Notes: generated by a model not told the origin, from the sequence alone. Counted from the stretch's first letter, positions 1-5,397 are shown. The stretch is 8,283 bases of DNA from JAJCYE01 sp036260105 (GCA_036260105.1 DATAAN010000259.1:1-8283), one strand, 5' to 3'. Numbers and translations are program-made.

Positions 1-1797
1 GTCATCGGACGAGGAGTCTGCGCCGGCAGCGGAAGCCGCCCCGCCCGAAGACTGGGCGTTGGTGGCGTAGATCTGCTCGGCCAGCTTGTGGGAGGCCTTG
101 GTGAGCGTGTCGGATGCGGTCCGGATCCGGTCCACGTCCTCGCCCTTCAGGGCTTCCCGCAGCTCGTCCATGGCGTTGTCGAGCGCTTCCTTGTCGGCAG
201 CCGCCAGCTTGTCGCCGTGCTCCTTGGCGGTCTTCTCGGTCTGGTAGAGAAGGTTGTCGGCCATGTTCCGGGCCTCGGCCATCTCACGCCGCTTGGCGTC
301 CTCGGCGGCGAACTGCTCCGCCTCCCGCATCATCCGCTCGACCTCGTCCTTCGGCAGCGCCGACCCACCGGTGATGGTCATGGCCTGCTCCTTGCCGGTG
401 CCGAGGTCCTTGGCGGAGACGTGGACGATTCCGTTGGCGTCGATGTCGAAGGAGACCTCGATCTGAGGCATTCCTCGAGGCGCCGGCGGGATGCCCACCA
501 GGTCGAACTGGCCGAGCGACCGCACACCCGGGGAGGTGACCATCTGTCCCTCGCCCTGCACCACATTGACCGTCACCGAGGGCTGGTTGTCCTCCGCAGT
601 GGAGAACACCTCGCTCTTGCGGGTCGGGATGGTGGTGTTGCGCTCGATCATCTTGGTGAACACGCCCCCACGGGTCTCGATGCCCATGGTCAGCGGGGTC
701 ACGTCCAGAAGCAGGACGTCCTTGACCTCGCCGCGCAGGACACCGGCCTGCAGTGCGGCGCCGATTGCGACGACCTCGTCCGGGTTGACGCCCTTGTGCG
801 GCTCCTTGCCGCCGGACAGCTGCTTCACCAGGTCCTGAACCATCGGCATACGGGTGGAGCCACCCACGAGCACGATGTGGTCCAGCTGGCCGACCGCCTT
901 GCCCCAGTCCTTGATCGCCTGGTTGAACGGGCCCTTGATCCGGTCGAGAAGGTCCTCGCACATCTGCTCGAACTGAGCACGGGTCAGGTTGACCTCCAGG
1001 TGGATCGGTCCCGACTCGGTGGCGGTCAGGAACGGCAGGTTGATGGTGGTCTGGGTCGCCTGGGAGAGCTCGATCTTCGCCTTTTCGGCCGCCTCCTGCA
1101 TCCGCTGCAGGGCCATGCGGTCCTTGGAGAGGTCGACGCCGTGGCTGTTCTTGACCTCCTTCAGCAGGTGCTGAACGATCTTCTGGTCCCAGTCGTCGCC
1201 GCCGAGGTGGGCGTCACCGTTGGTCGCCTTGACGTCGAACACGCCCTCTGCAATCTCCAGGATGGAGACGTCGAAGGTGCCGCCGCCGAGGTCGAAAACC
1301 AGGATCGTCTGCTCGGCCTCCTTGTCCAGGCCGTAGGCCAGCGATGCGGCCGTCGGCTCTGCAACCAGACGCAAAACTTCCAGTCCGGCGATCTCGCCGG
1401 CTTCCTTGGTGGCCTGACGCTGCGCGTCGCCGAAGTATGCGGGGACGGTGACGACTGCCTGGGTGACCTTGTCGCCCAGGTAAGCCTCGGCGTCCCTCTT
1501 GAGCTTCATGAGGATCTGGGCCGAGATCTCCTGCGGAGTCCACGCCTTGCTGTCGATCTTCGTGGTCCAGGAGGTGCCCATCTGCCGCTTCACGGACCGA
1601 ATGGTTCGGTCGGGGTTGGTGATGGCCTGGCGCTTCGCGACCTCACCGACCAGGATCTCGCCGGCCTTGGTGAACGCTACGACCGAAGGCGTGGTCCGAT
1701 GACCCTCGGCATTGGGGATGACAACAGACTCCCCACCCTCGAGGACGCTCACAACCGAGTTGGTCGTCCCGAGGTCGATTCCGACTGCCTTTGGCAT
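1..1797 (-). CDS. dnaK: Chaperone protein DnaK (Hsp70), 3' end cut by window edge
   Basis: ATP-driven cytosolic Hsp70 chaperone that binds exposed hydrophobic segments and works with DnaJ and GrpE. Reading the minus strand from the ATG at 1797 gives 599 uninterrupted codons to the window edge. The protein opens MPKAVGIDLGTTNS (the Hsp70 phosphate-1 loop), has VFDLGGGTFDVS (phosphate-2) and VLVGGSTRMP (adenosine region), then the interdomain linker DVLLLDVTPL near residues 360-369, a beta-sandwich substrate domain and a helical lid. It ends in an Ala/Ser/Gly-rich stretch running into Asp residues. Family members are usually about 610-625 aa, so only a short acidic tail should be missing. The nucleotide domain looks like the shorter form typical of Gram-positive DnaK; this is from memory, not alignment. 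A purine-rich GAAAGGA lies about 8 nt before the ATG. In actinobacteria grpE, dnaJ and hspR usually follow and would lie beyond position 1. Confidence 0.98.
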   Translation of the reverse strand, partial: MPKAVGIDLGTTNSVVSVLEGGESVVIPNAEGHRTTPSVVAFTKAGEILVGEVAKRQAITNPDRTIRSVKRQMGTSWTTKIDSKAWTPQEISAQILMKLKRDAEAYLGDKVTQAVVTVPAYFGDAQRQATKEAGEIAGLEVLRLVAEPTAASLAYGLDKEAEQTILVFDLGGGTFDVSILEIAEGVFDVKATNGDAHLGGDDWDQKIVQHLLKEVKNSHGVDLSKDRMALQRMQEAAEKAKIELSQATQTTINLPFLTATESGPIHLEVNLTRAQFEQMCEDLLDRIKGPFNQAIKDWGKAVGQLDHIVLVGGSTRMPMVQDLVKQLSGGKEPHKGVNPDEVVAIGAALQAGVLRGEVKDVLLLDVTPLTMGIETRGGVFTKMIERNTTIPTRKSEVFSTAEDNQPSVTVNVVQGEGQMVTSPGVRSLGQFDLVGIPPAPRGMPQIEVSFDIDANGIVHVSAKDLGTGKEQAMTITGGSALPKDEVERMMREAEQFAAEDAKRREMAEARNMADNLLYQTEKTAKEHGDKLAAADKEALDNAMDELREALKGEDVDRIRTASDTLTKASHKLAEQIYATNAQSSGGAASAAGADSSSDD

Positions 1798-1821
1798 ACG
1801 TGTTTCCTTTCGCTTGCTTTA

Positions 1822-1842
1822 CTTGAGTTCGGAAGCTTCAAC
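1822..1842. promoter_or_regulatory. Second HAIR-like inverted repeat inside the dnaK leader
   Basis: CTTGAGT (1822-1828) fits the left half of the HAIR consensus exactly. With TCAA at 1838-1841 it makes TTGA-N11-TCAA, the same spacing as the promoter site. The right half (CTTCAAC) fits less well. It lies about 40 nt downstream of the predicted transcription start, so it could be a second HspR contact or a roadblock site. Confidence 0.55.
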
Positions 1843-1884
1843 GCTCTACTTCCGGGCGGTATTCCAGATCTTTAGTGAAATCCG

Positions 1885-1913
1885 ATAGTAAAAGTTGAGC
1901 GGGAGGGTGTCAA
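1885..1913 (-). promoter_or_regulatory. dnaK sigma-70-type promoter
   Basis: On the minus strand, TTGACA (1908-1913) is separated by exactly 17 nt from TACTAT (1885-1890). This is a perfect -35 and a 5-of-6 -10 for the housekeeping sigma factor. Transcription should start near 1878, giving an untranslated leader of about 80 nt before the dnaK ATG. The -35 hexamer overlaps one arm of a HAIR-like inverted repeat, so a bound repressor would block RNA polymerase. Confidence 0.85.
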
Positions 1914-1917
1914 CTTT
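1891..1917. promoter_or_regulatory. HAIR-like operator (HspR site) overlapping the dnaK -35
   Basis: AAAGTTGA (1891-1898) and TCAACTTT (1910-1917) form a perfect 8-bp inverted repeat with an 11-nt spacer. The HAIR consensus bound by the MerR-family repressor HspR is CTTGAGT-N7-ACTCAAG, which has the same TTGA-N11-TCAA core spacing. The outer bases differ from the Streptomyces consensus. The site covers the -35 and most of the promoter spacer, the expected place for repression of dnaK. HspR itself is not in the window. Confidence 0.7.
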
Positions 1918-2022
1918 AGCCCGACGGGGCCTTCCGGGTCTGCGAGTCAGGGCGGTCCGGAACTGTTACCGATCTGCCCGAATCCGCGAACGACCTGACC
2001 GCTCTACCCCTCGTGCAACCAG

Positions 2023-2038
2023 CGCCGGTGGGACGGCG
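2023..2038 (-). terminator. Weak hairpin just after aosR, possible terminator
   Basis: CGCCG (2023-2027) and CGGCG (2034-2038) can form a 5-bp stem with a 6-nt loop, 6 nt past the aosR stop codon on the minus strand. There is no following T-run, so termination here is doubtful. The rest of the 126-bp gap from 1918 to 2043 shows no gene or clear signal. Confidence 0.2.
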
Positions 2039-2043
2039 ACAAG

Positions 2044-2517
2044 CTAAACCAGGTCCTCCATCTGGGCATGGACCGCCTGCTCGAGGAGCCACCCCAGGTA
2101 GTCGTACATCGCGTACGCCGGGGCGTCCGGGTCATCGGCGTCCAGGACCGGCAGTTCCTCCGTCACGTCCAGCCGGGTCCCTAGAACAAGACGCAGGCTG
2201 TTGATGGCCTCCATCCAGCGCTCCAGAGCGGCGGCGTCTATCTGCTTGTGTGAAAGCGTGGACTTCACCGTTTCGATCGCCGCCAGACGGCTCTCGACCA
2301 GCTCTCCGGACATCATGCTCTGGTACTCCGCCTCTTTGTCTGGGTCGTTCGGGTACGCGACCGGGAACAGCCGGCGGGTGGTCGGGTCCCTGTCCTCGAC
2401 CAGGCTCCGCAGCTCGGAGAGCAGCGAGCGCAGGATGAGCCGCTCAGGGCGGGGCAGGGAGACGGCGAAGCGTCCGGGCGCTACGCGGGCGATCCGGGGG
2501 TGGTCGGCGGTGGGCAC
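2044..2517 (-). CDS. aosR: DUF2017 family protein, AosR-like oxidative stress regulator
   Basis: A 157-aa protein assigned to DUF2017 by its position directly after clpS and by its pattern. An N-terminal beta segment (RVAPGRFAVSLPRPERLILRSLLSEL) is followed by an acidic, helical middle with LFPVAYPNDPDKEAEYQ at about 50-66, and a C-terminal NSLRLVLGTRLDV...YDYLGWLLEQ segment at about 108-148. In M. tuberculosis the homologue Rv1332 (AosR) is described as a redox-responsive transcription regulator acting with SigH on mec-cysO-cysM. The start is a GTG at 2517 that directly abuts the clpS TAG with no spacer and no clear Shine-Dalgarno, implying coupled translation. This copy has no cysteine at all, so redox sensing by a disulfide is impossible here. 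The mec-cysO-cysM genes do not follow; dnaK does, after a 246-bp gap. Family assignment is firm, function less so. Confidence 0.85.
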   Translation of the reverse strand: MPTADHPRIARVAPGRFAVSLPRPERLILRSLLSELRSLVEDRDPTTRRLFPVAYPNDPDKEAEYQSMMSGELVESRLAAIETVKSTLSHKQIDAAALERWMEAINSLRLVLGTRLDVTEELPVLDADDPDAPAYAMYDYLGWLLEQAVHAQMEDLV

Positions 2518-2817
2518 CTAGACGTCGTGCTGCATGGTTGCCCACAGGCCGTGGGCGTGGAGGCGAGAGACGTCGAACTCAGCTTTCTCTCGCGGGCCGC
2601 TGGAGACCACCGCTTTGCCCTTGTGGTGCACGTCGAGCATGAGCCTGGTCGCCTTCTCGAGCGAGTAGCCGAACAGCTTTTGGAACACCATGGTCACGTA
2701 GGACATCAAGTTGATCGGGTCGTTCCACACGATGACGATCCACGGACGGTCGGGGACCGCCTCGTCTTTGCTGCCCGGCTGGTCAAGCTCTATCGGAGCG
2801 AGCGGCGCGACCGCCAC
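2518..2817 (-). CDS. clpS: ATP-dependent Clp protease adaptor ClpS
   Basis: A 99-aa adaptor that recognises N-degron substrates and delivers them to the ClpAP or ClpCP protease in the cytosol. A disordered N-terminus (about 1-23) precedes the ClpS fold. NDPINLMSYV at 32-41 holds the Asn/Asp pair that contacts the substrate alpha-amine and the gate Met38 (E. coli Met40). MLDVHHKGKA at 60-69 holds the conserved His64 (E. coli His66). GPREKAEF at 74-81 and the terminal HGLWATM complete the pattern. The GTG start at 2817 is supported by a strong GGGAGG about 7 nt upstream, inside the end of the monooxygenase gene. That gene's stop is only 1 bp away, and aosR starts on the base after the clpS stop, so the three genes form one transcription unit. 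Confidence 0.95.
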   Translation of the reverse strand: MAVAPLAPIELDQPGSKDEAVPDRPWIVIVWNDPINLMSYVTMVFQKLFGYSLEKATRLMLDVHHKGKAVVSSGPREKAEFDVSRLHAHGLWATMQHDV

Positions 2818-2818
2818 G

Positions 2819-3766
2819 CTAGTCCCTCCCTAGACCGAAGGCCTCCGACAGCGCCGTCAGCCGCTTCAGCCGATCGGAGGCTTCCAGGCCGCCGGCGTCG
2901 GGCGTGATCACCAGCTCATCGGGGGCGATCGAGGCAACCGTCGCCCGCAGCTCCCCGGCGAGAGCCTCGGGCGTGCCCGCCTGGATGTTCATCTTGCGGA
3001 TCGCCTCCTTCGGGTCCTCGGGCATGCCGGGCCGCTTGCGGGACTTGAGAAATACGTCGTGCCGGCGAATCCCCTCCAATAGCTCCTCGTCGTCCAGGGT
3101 TCCGACCCACGCGTTACGGGCCGTGACGATGCGGCCGTCGGGGTGGACGGCTCGGTAGGCTTCCGCCGCTCGGGTCTGCGAGACGGTGGGGTCCCAGCTG
3201 TTGGGCTCCGAGCGCCCCTGCAGCAGGCCGATGCCCAGAGAGGCCGCCCAGGCAGCACCTCGGGCCGACTGCGCTCCCAGAGCAACCTTGTCCAGCGCGT
3301 CCTCGATCGGCGGGTAGAGGGTTAGGCCGGCGCCGACGTCGCCACCCTGGAGCATGTCCAACAGGACTGGTAGCTGCCGGGACATGATGCCGGCCCGGTC
3401 GTCGAACGGGACCCCCATCGCCTCGAAGCCGAGCGGGTCGTCGCCGCTGCCGACTCCCAGGCGGGCACGGCCCCCCGAGATCGCGTCGAGGACCGCGAAG
3501 TCCTCTGCCAGCCGGTGCAAGTTCTCCAGCGGCAGGGTGACGACCGAGGGGCCAAAAACCAGCGTCTTGGTGCGCTCGGCCACCGCGGCGAAGATCACCA
3601 GCGGTGAAGGGATGGCGGCGTAGCCGGAGGAGAAGTGGCGGGAGGCGGTCCACAGCGACGAGTAACCGAGCTCCTCGATCGCCTGAGCAAGGTCGATGAA
3701 CTCCCGCAAGTCCTCGGCGGGTCCCCGCTGGTGCGGCTCGGCCGCCAGGAATACGCCAATGTCCAT
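2819..3766 (-). CDS. Luciferase-like monooxygenase (LLM class flavin-dependent oxidoreductase)
   Basis: A 315-aa member of the bacterial luciferase-like (TIM-barrel) flavin or F420 enzyme superfamily, cytosolic, substrate unknown. Typical features are the opening strand MDIGVFLAAE; the LGYSSLWTASRHF segment at about 34-45, where luciferases have a D/E-H-H-F motif; TKTLVFGPSVVTLPLENLHRLAEDFAVLDAISGGRARLGVGSG at about 67-108; and DPLGFEAMGVPFDDR at about 110-124. Strand and helix order fits the family over its full usual length. It is the first gene of the unit with clpS and aosR. The ATG at 3766 has no good Shine-Dalgarno; an out-of-frame ATG lies 8 nt upstream. Whether the cofactor is FMN or F420 cannot be told from sequence alone. 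It differs clearly from the second LLM protein at 6731-7696, so the two are not a recent duplication. Confidence 0.9.
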   Translation of the reverse strand: MDIGVFLAAEPHQRGPAEDLREFIDLAQAIEELGYSSLWTASRHFSSGYAAIPSPLVIFAAVAERTKTLVFGPSVVTLPLENLHRLAEDFAVLDAISGGRARLGVGSGDDPLGFEAMGVPFDDRAGIMSRQLPVLLDMLQGGDVGAGLTLYPPIEDALDKVALGAQSARGAAWAASLGIGLLQGRSEPNSWDPTVSQTRAAEAYRAVHPDGRIVTARNAWVGTLDDEELLEGIRRHDVFLKSRKRPGMPEDPKEAIRKMNIQAGTPEALAGELRATVASIAPDELVITPDAGGLEASDRLKRLTALSEAFGLGRD

Positions 3767-3838
3767 TGGTTCATCGTAGCCGCGGGCAGTCCGTTGCGCC
3801 CCGGGGGTGAAACGGCCGCAGAGGGAACCCGGGCCGCG

Positions 3839-3866
3839 GCGACGTGCACCTCATAAAGGGCGTCGC
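3839..3866 (-). promoter_or_regulatory. 6-bp inverted repeat in the monooxygenase leader
   Basis: GCGACG (3839-3844) and CGTCGC (3861-3866) are perfect inverses with a 16-nt loop. On the minus-strand transcript this hairpin would sit about 75-100 nt before the monooxygenase start, downstream of the larger structured element. In such GC-rich DNA a 6-bp repeat alone is weak evidence. Confidence 0.3.
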
Positions 3867-3891
3867 GATACGGGGATGTGCGGGCGATTAC

Positions 3892-3965
3892 CGGACCGAA
3901 CCGGGCCGGAGCTACAGCGGTCCGCGGGGGGCGGGGGCGATTATGACCTCACTCCGGCCCGGTTC
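3892..3965 (-). promoter_or_regulatory. Strongly structured leader element: 14-bp perfect inverted repeat with interlocking 7-bp repeat
   Basis: GAACCGGGCCGGAG (3898-3911) is perfectly inverted at 3952-3965, enclosing a 40-nt loop. A second perfect repeat, CGGACCG (3892-3898) with CGGTCCG (3918-3924), pairs sequence outside the first stem with sequence inside its loop. The two stems share only base 3898, so they can form an H-type pseudoknot or two competing structures. If the promoter at 3989-4017 is used, the element lies in the 5' leader of the monooxygenase-clpS-aosR mRNA. No T-run follows on either strand, so it is not a classic intrinsic terminator. It matches no riboswitch class I recognise. 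The pairing is certain; the function is inference. Confidence 0.5.
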
Positions 3966-3979
3966 AGATCCAGTGGCTT

Positions 3980-4002
3980 GTTGCCCCACTTATATCGGCA
4001 AC
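3980..4002. promoter_or_regulatory. Palindromic candidate operator around a -10 element
   Basis: GTTGCC (3980-3985) and GGCAAC (3997-4002) are perfect inverses with an 11-nt spacer. The candidate minus-strand -10 (3989-3994) lies wholly inside that spacer. A dimeric regulator bound to the two arms would cover the promoter. The GGCAACT heptamer occurs again at 4030-4036 region (GGCAACT from 4030), which could be a further half-site. Confidence 0.35.
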
Positions 4003-4017
4003 TTCCAACATTCGATA
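3989..4017 (-). promoter_or_regulatory. Candidate promoter of the monooxygenase-clpS-aosR operon
   Basis: The minus strand reads TATAAG at 3989-3994, a 5-of-6 match to the -10 consensus and the same hexamer as before the tRNA-Gly gene. The -35 position 17 nt upstream (4012-4017, TATCGA) is poor, so an activator or another sigma factor may be needed. The site is in the most AT-rich patch of the spacer. Transcription would start near 3982 and give a leader of about 215 nt that carries the inverted repeats at 3839-3965. Confidence 0.35.
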
Positions 4018-4027
4018 AGCACTATTT

Positions 4028-4053
4028 GTGGCAACTATGGCCACTCTGCGTGG
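4028..4053. repeat. Two overlapping small inverted repeats
   Basis: GTGGC (4028-4032) and GCCAC (4040-4044) form a 5-bp stem with a 7-nt loop. CCAC (4041-4044) can instead pair with GTGG (4050-4053), so the two hairpins exclude each other. The stems are short and no role can be assigned. Confidence 0.3.
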
Positions 4054-4104
4054 TAAGAGACTTTCGACGAGGCACAGTTCCGAGGGAGAGAGGGCCGGAC
4101 AGGG

Positions 4105-4285
4105 ACCGGAGCGCCCACGGGAGGCGGGGGCTGTTGGGCACTCCGATCCGCGCCGACCAAGCTTTGTTGCGGCCTTTCTATCGGCAGGAGCGCCGCGAAC
4201 TTAAGCCGGTAAGACAAAACCCGGGGAACCGGAGAGGTACGACGAACCGTCAAACGGTTCGGAAGACGAAACCGGAGCGCCGCGA
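4105..4285 (+). repeat. Short dispersed repeat GGAGCGCC, three copies
   Basis: ACCGGAGCGCC occurs at 4105-4115 and 4271-4281, and GGAGCGCCGCGA occurs at 4187-4198 and 4274-4285. The shared core GGAGCGCC therefore lies at 4108, 4187 and 4274, spaced 79 and 87 bp. All copies are in the leader of the lipoprotein gene. They may be binding sites or chance repetition in GC-rich DNA. Confidence 0.35.
4243..4261 (+). promoter_or_regulatory. 7-bp perfect hairpin upstream of the lipoprotein gene
   Basis: CGAACCG (4243-4249) and CGGTTCG (4255-4261) flank a TCAAA loop. The hairpin ends 43 nt before the ATG at 4305 and is followed by purine-rich sequence, not a T-run, so it is not an intrinsic terminator. 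It may be a 5' mRNA-stabilising stem or a protein-binding palindrome. Confidence 0.45.
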
Positions 4286-4304
4286 GGCGGACGAGGAGCG
4301 AGCC

Positions 4305-5276
4305 ATGATCAAGCGATTCGCAGCGACCTTTGTGCTTATCCTGCTGCTGGCGTTCGGAGCCGCCTGCGGCGATCGAGCTCAGGACGTCTCGTCCGAGACC
4401 CAGGCGGCGGCACCGACGAAGAGCGAGGCGTTCGCAGGCGCTGCCACCGACGCCGACGGCTCGGCTGCCGACTCCGTTGCGGCAGGGCGAGCAGGCGGCG
4501 GAGGGGCGCTTGCCGCTCCAGCGCCGGAGGCGGCTGCGGCTCAGGCGCCGGTTCCGGACCTCCCCGACGTCCCGCCCGGCGGACCGGCCTCCAGCCGGGT
4601 CATCAAGAACATCTCGCTGGAGGTGGAGATCGAAGACGACGCCTTCCAGCGCCAGTTCGCCCGCGCCGGCACGGTGGCCGAGCAGTTCGGTGGATTCGTC
4701 ACCAACTCACAGGTCGCCGAGAGCGACGGCGAGCTTTCATCTGGTTCCCTGACGATCCGGGTTCCCTCCAACCGCTTCGAGGAGGCGGTCTCCCGGCTGA
4801 AGCAGCTCGGGAAAGTCAAGGCCGAGGATCGTAGCGGCCAGGACGTCTCCAAGCAGTTCGTCGACTTGGAGGCGCGGCTGCGCCAGGCCAAGACGGAGGA
4901 GGGCTTTTTCCTTCGGCTGATGGACGAAGCGGAGGGTGTCTCCGACATGATCCAGATCCAGAGCCAGCTCTCGGCGGTTCAGCTGCGGATCGAGGAGATC
5001 CAGGGCCAGCTCAACTTCCTGAGGGACCAGACCGATTTCTCGACGATCACCGTCCGCCTCTACGAGCCCGGCGCGCCCACCGGCGCTCCGAAGGGCCTGG
5101 CTGGGGCGTGGGAGGAGGCGGTCGACGGCTTCCAGTCGGTGATCGGCGGCATTGTGGTCGGACTGGGGTGGCTGGCTCCGTTCGCACTGCTCGGCCTCGT
5201 TGGATGGCTGGTCTACCGAACGCGAAGCCGGTCCCGGGTAGCGGTGACCGCCGAGGCTCCCCCGGCGTCGAGCTAG
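4305..5276 (+). CDS. DUF4349 domain lipoprotein with C-terminal membrane helix
   Basis: A 323-aa cell-envelope protein of unknown biochemical role. Residues 1-20 form a lipoprotein signal peptide: MIKR, a hydrophobic run, then FGAAC with the lipid-accepting Cys21. The -3 Gly is less usual but allowed. Residues 22-97 are a low-complexity Ala/Gly/Pro linker. The DUF4349 domain begins at about 98 (RVIKNISLEVEIEDD), includes GGFVTNSQ and SLTIRVPSNRFEEAVSRLKQLG, and carries a predicted coiled coil at about 185-243 (DLEARLRQAK to QGQLNFLRDQ). A transmembrane helix at about 280-304 ends in the positive YRTRSRSR. The protein is thus anchored at both ends with the coiled coil outside. The ATG at 4305 is chosen because GAGGAG lies about 6-9 nt upstream and the signal peptide begins there; the open frame extends upstream but shows no coding character. 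The stop lies 2 bp from the 3' end of the opposing tRNA gene. Confidence 0.88.
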   Translation: MIKRFAATFVLILLLAFGAACGDRAQDVSSETQAAAPTKSEAFAGAATDADGSAADSVAAGRAGGGGALAAPAPEAAAAQAPVPDLPDVPPGGPASSRVIKNISLEVEIEDDAFQRQFARAGTVAEQFGGFVTNSQVAESDGELSSGSLTIRVPSNRFEEAVSRLKQLGKVKAEDRSGQDVSKQFVDLEARLRQAKTEEGFFLRLMDEAEGVSDMIQIQSQLSAVQLRIEEIQGQLNFLRDQTDFSTITVRLYEPGAPTGAPKGLAGAWEEAVDGFQSVIGGIVVGLGWLAPFALLGLVGWLVYRTRSRSRVAVTAEAPPASS

Positions 5277-5278
5277 AG

Positions 5279-5349
5279 AGCGGGTGAGGGGAATCGGACC
5301 CCCGCCTGAAGCTTGGGAAGCTTCCGTTCTACCATTGAACTACACCCGC
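5279..5349 (-). tRNA. tRNA-Gly, anticodon CCC
   Basis: The minus strand folds into a complete 71-nt cloverleaf. The acceptor GCGGGTG pairs perfectly with CACCCGC, the discriminator is T, and no CCA is encoded. The D-stem is GTTC/GAAC with loop AATGGTA, which keeps G18-G19. The anticodon stem is GAAGC/GCTTC with loop TTCCCAA; CCC lies at 5315-5317, reading GGG glycine codons. The variable loop is AGGC. The T-stem is GGGGG/CCCCT with loop TCCGATT. That loop has C where almost all elongator tRNAs have T55 (pseudouridine). All other conserved bases are present, so I read it as functional. Its 3' end lies 2 bp from the stop codon of the convergent lipoprotein gene. Confidence 0.95.
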
Positions 5350-5368
5350 AAGAGGCGTCTGTCTCCAT

Positions 5369-5397
5369 CTTATAGACATCACGGCGGCTGATCAGCG
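5369..5397 (-). promoter_or_regulatory. Promoter of tRNA-Gly
   Basis: The minus strand has TATAAG at 5369-5374, a 5-of-6 -10 match, placed so that transcription would start near 5362, about 13 nt before the mature tRNA. The -35 position with a 17-nt spacer (5392-5397, CGCTGA) is weak. The 89-bp gap 5350-5438 is shared with the divergent dcd promoter. Confidence 0.55.

Larger units (their letters stand above)
3767..4304. other. Large intergenic region between divergent genes
   Basis: 538 bp without a convincing gene, between the start of the minus-strand monooxygenase operon and the start of the plus-strand lipoprotein. An open frame crosses 3807-4304 into the lipoprotein, but its product is Arg/Gly/Pro-rich with no fold signal, typical of GC-rich non-coding DNA. 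The region contains three inverted repeats at 3839-3965, a more AT-rich patch at about 3986-4040 with a candidate promoter and palindromes, a short repeat in three copies, and a hairpin at 4243-4261. These are listed separately. Confidence 0.7.

Noticed and set aside
88..1875. A 595-codon open frame on the plus strand opposite dnaK
   Set aside because: It is the antisense of a well-conserved DnaK coding sequence. Long antisense frames opposite hsp70 genes are a known artefact of codon bias, and the Gly/Leu/Asp/Val-rich product has no recognisable domain.
3956..3985. GGTTCAGATCC, resembling a tRNA T-arm, considered as a tRNA or tmRNA remnant
   Set aside because: The flanking bases do not form a T-stem, and no acceptor or anticodon arm can be built around it.
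3839..4261. Known riboswitch classes (cobalamin, c-di-AMP, c-di-GMP, glycine, ZTP, TPP), 6S and SRP RNA
   Set aside because: Conserved core sequences of these families could not be found in the right order on the plus strand; only generic stems are seen. The minus strand was examined less thoroughly, so a covariance search remains the decisive test.
3807..4304. 166-residue N-terminal extension of the lipoprotein frame
   Set aside because: The extension is Arg/Pro/Gly-rich with no fold signal. It would bury the lipoprotein signal peptide inside the protein, and a Shine-Dalgarno sits just before the ATG at 4305.
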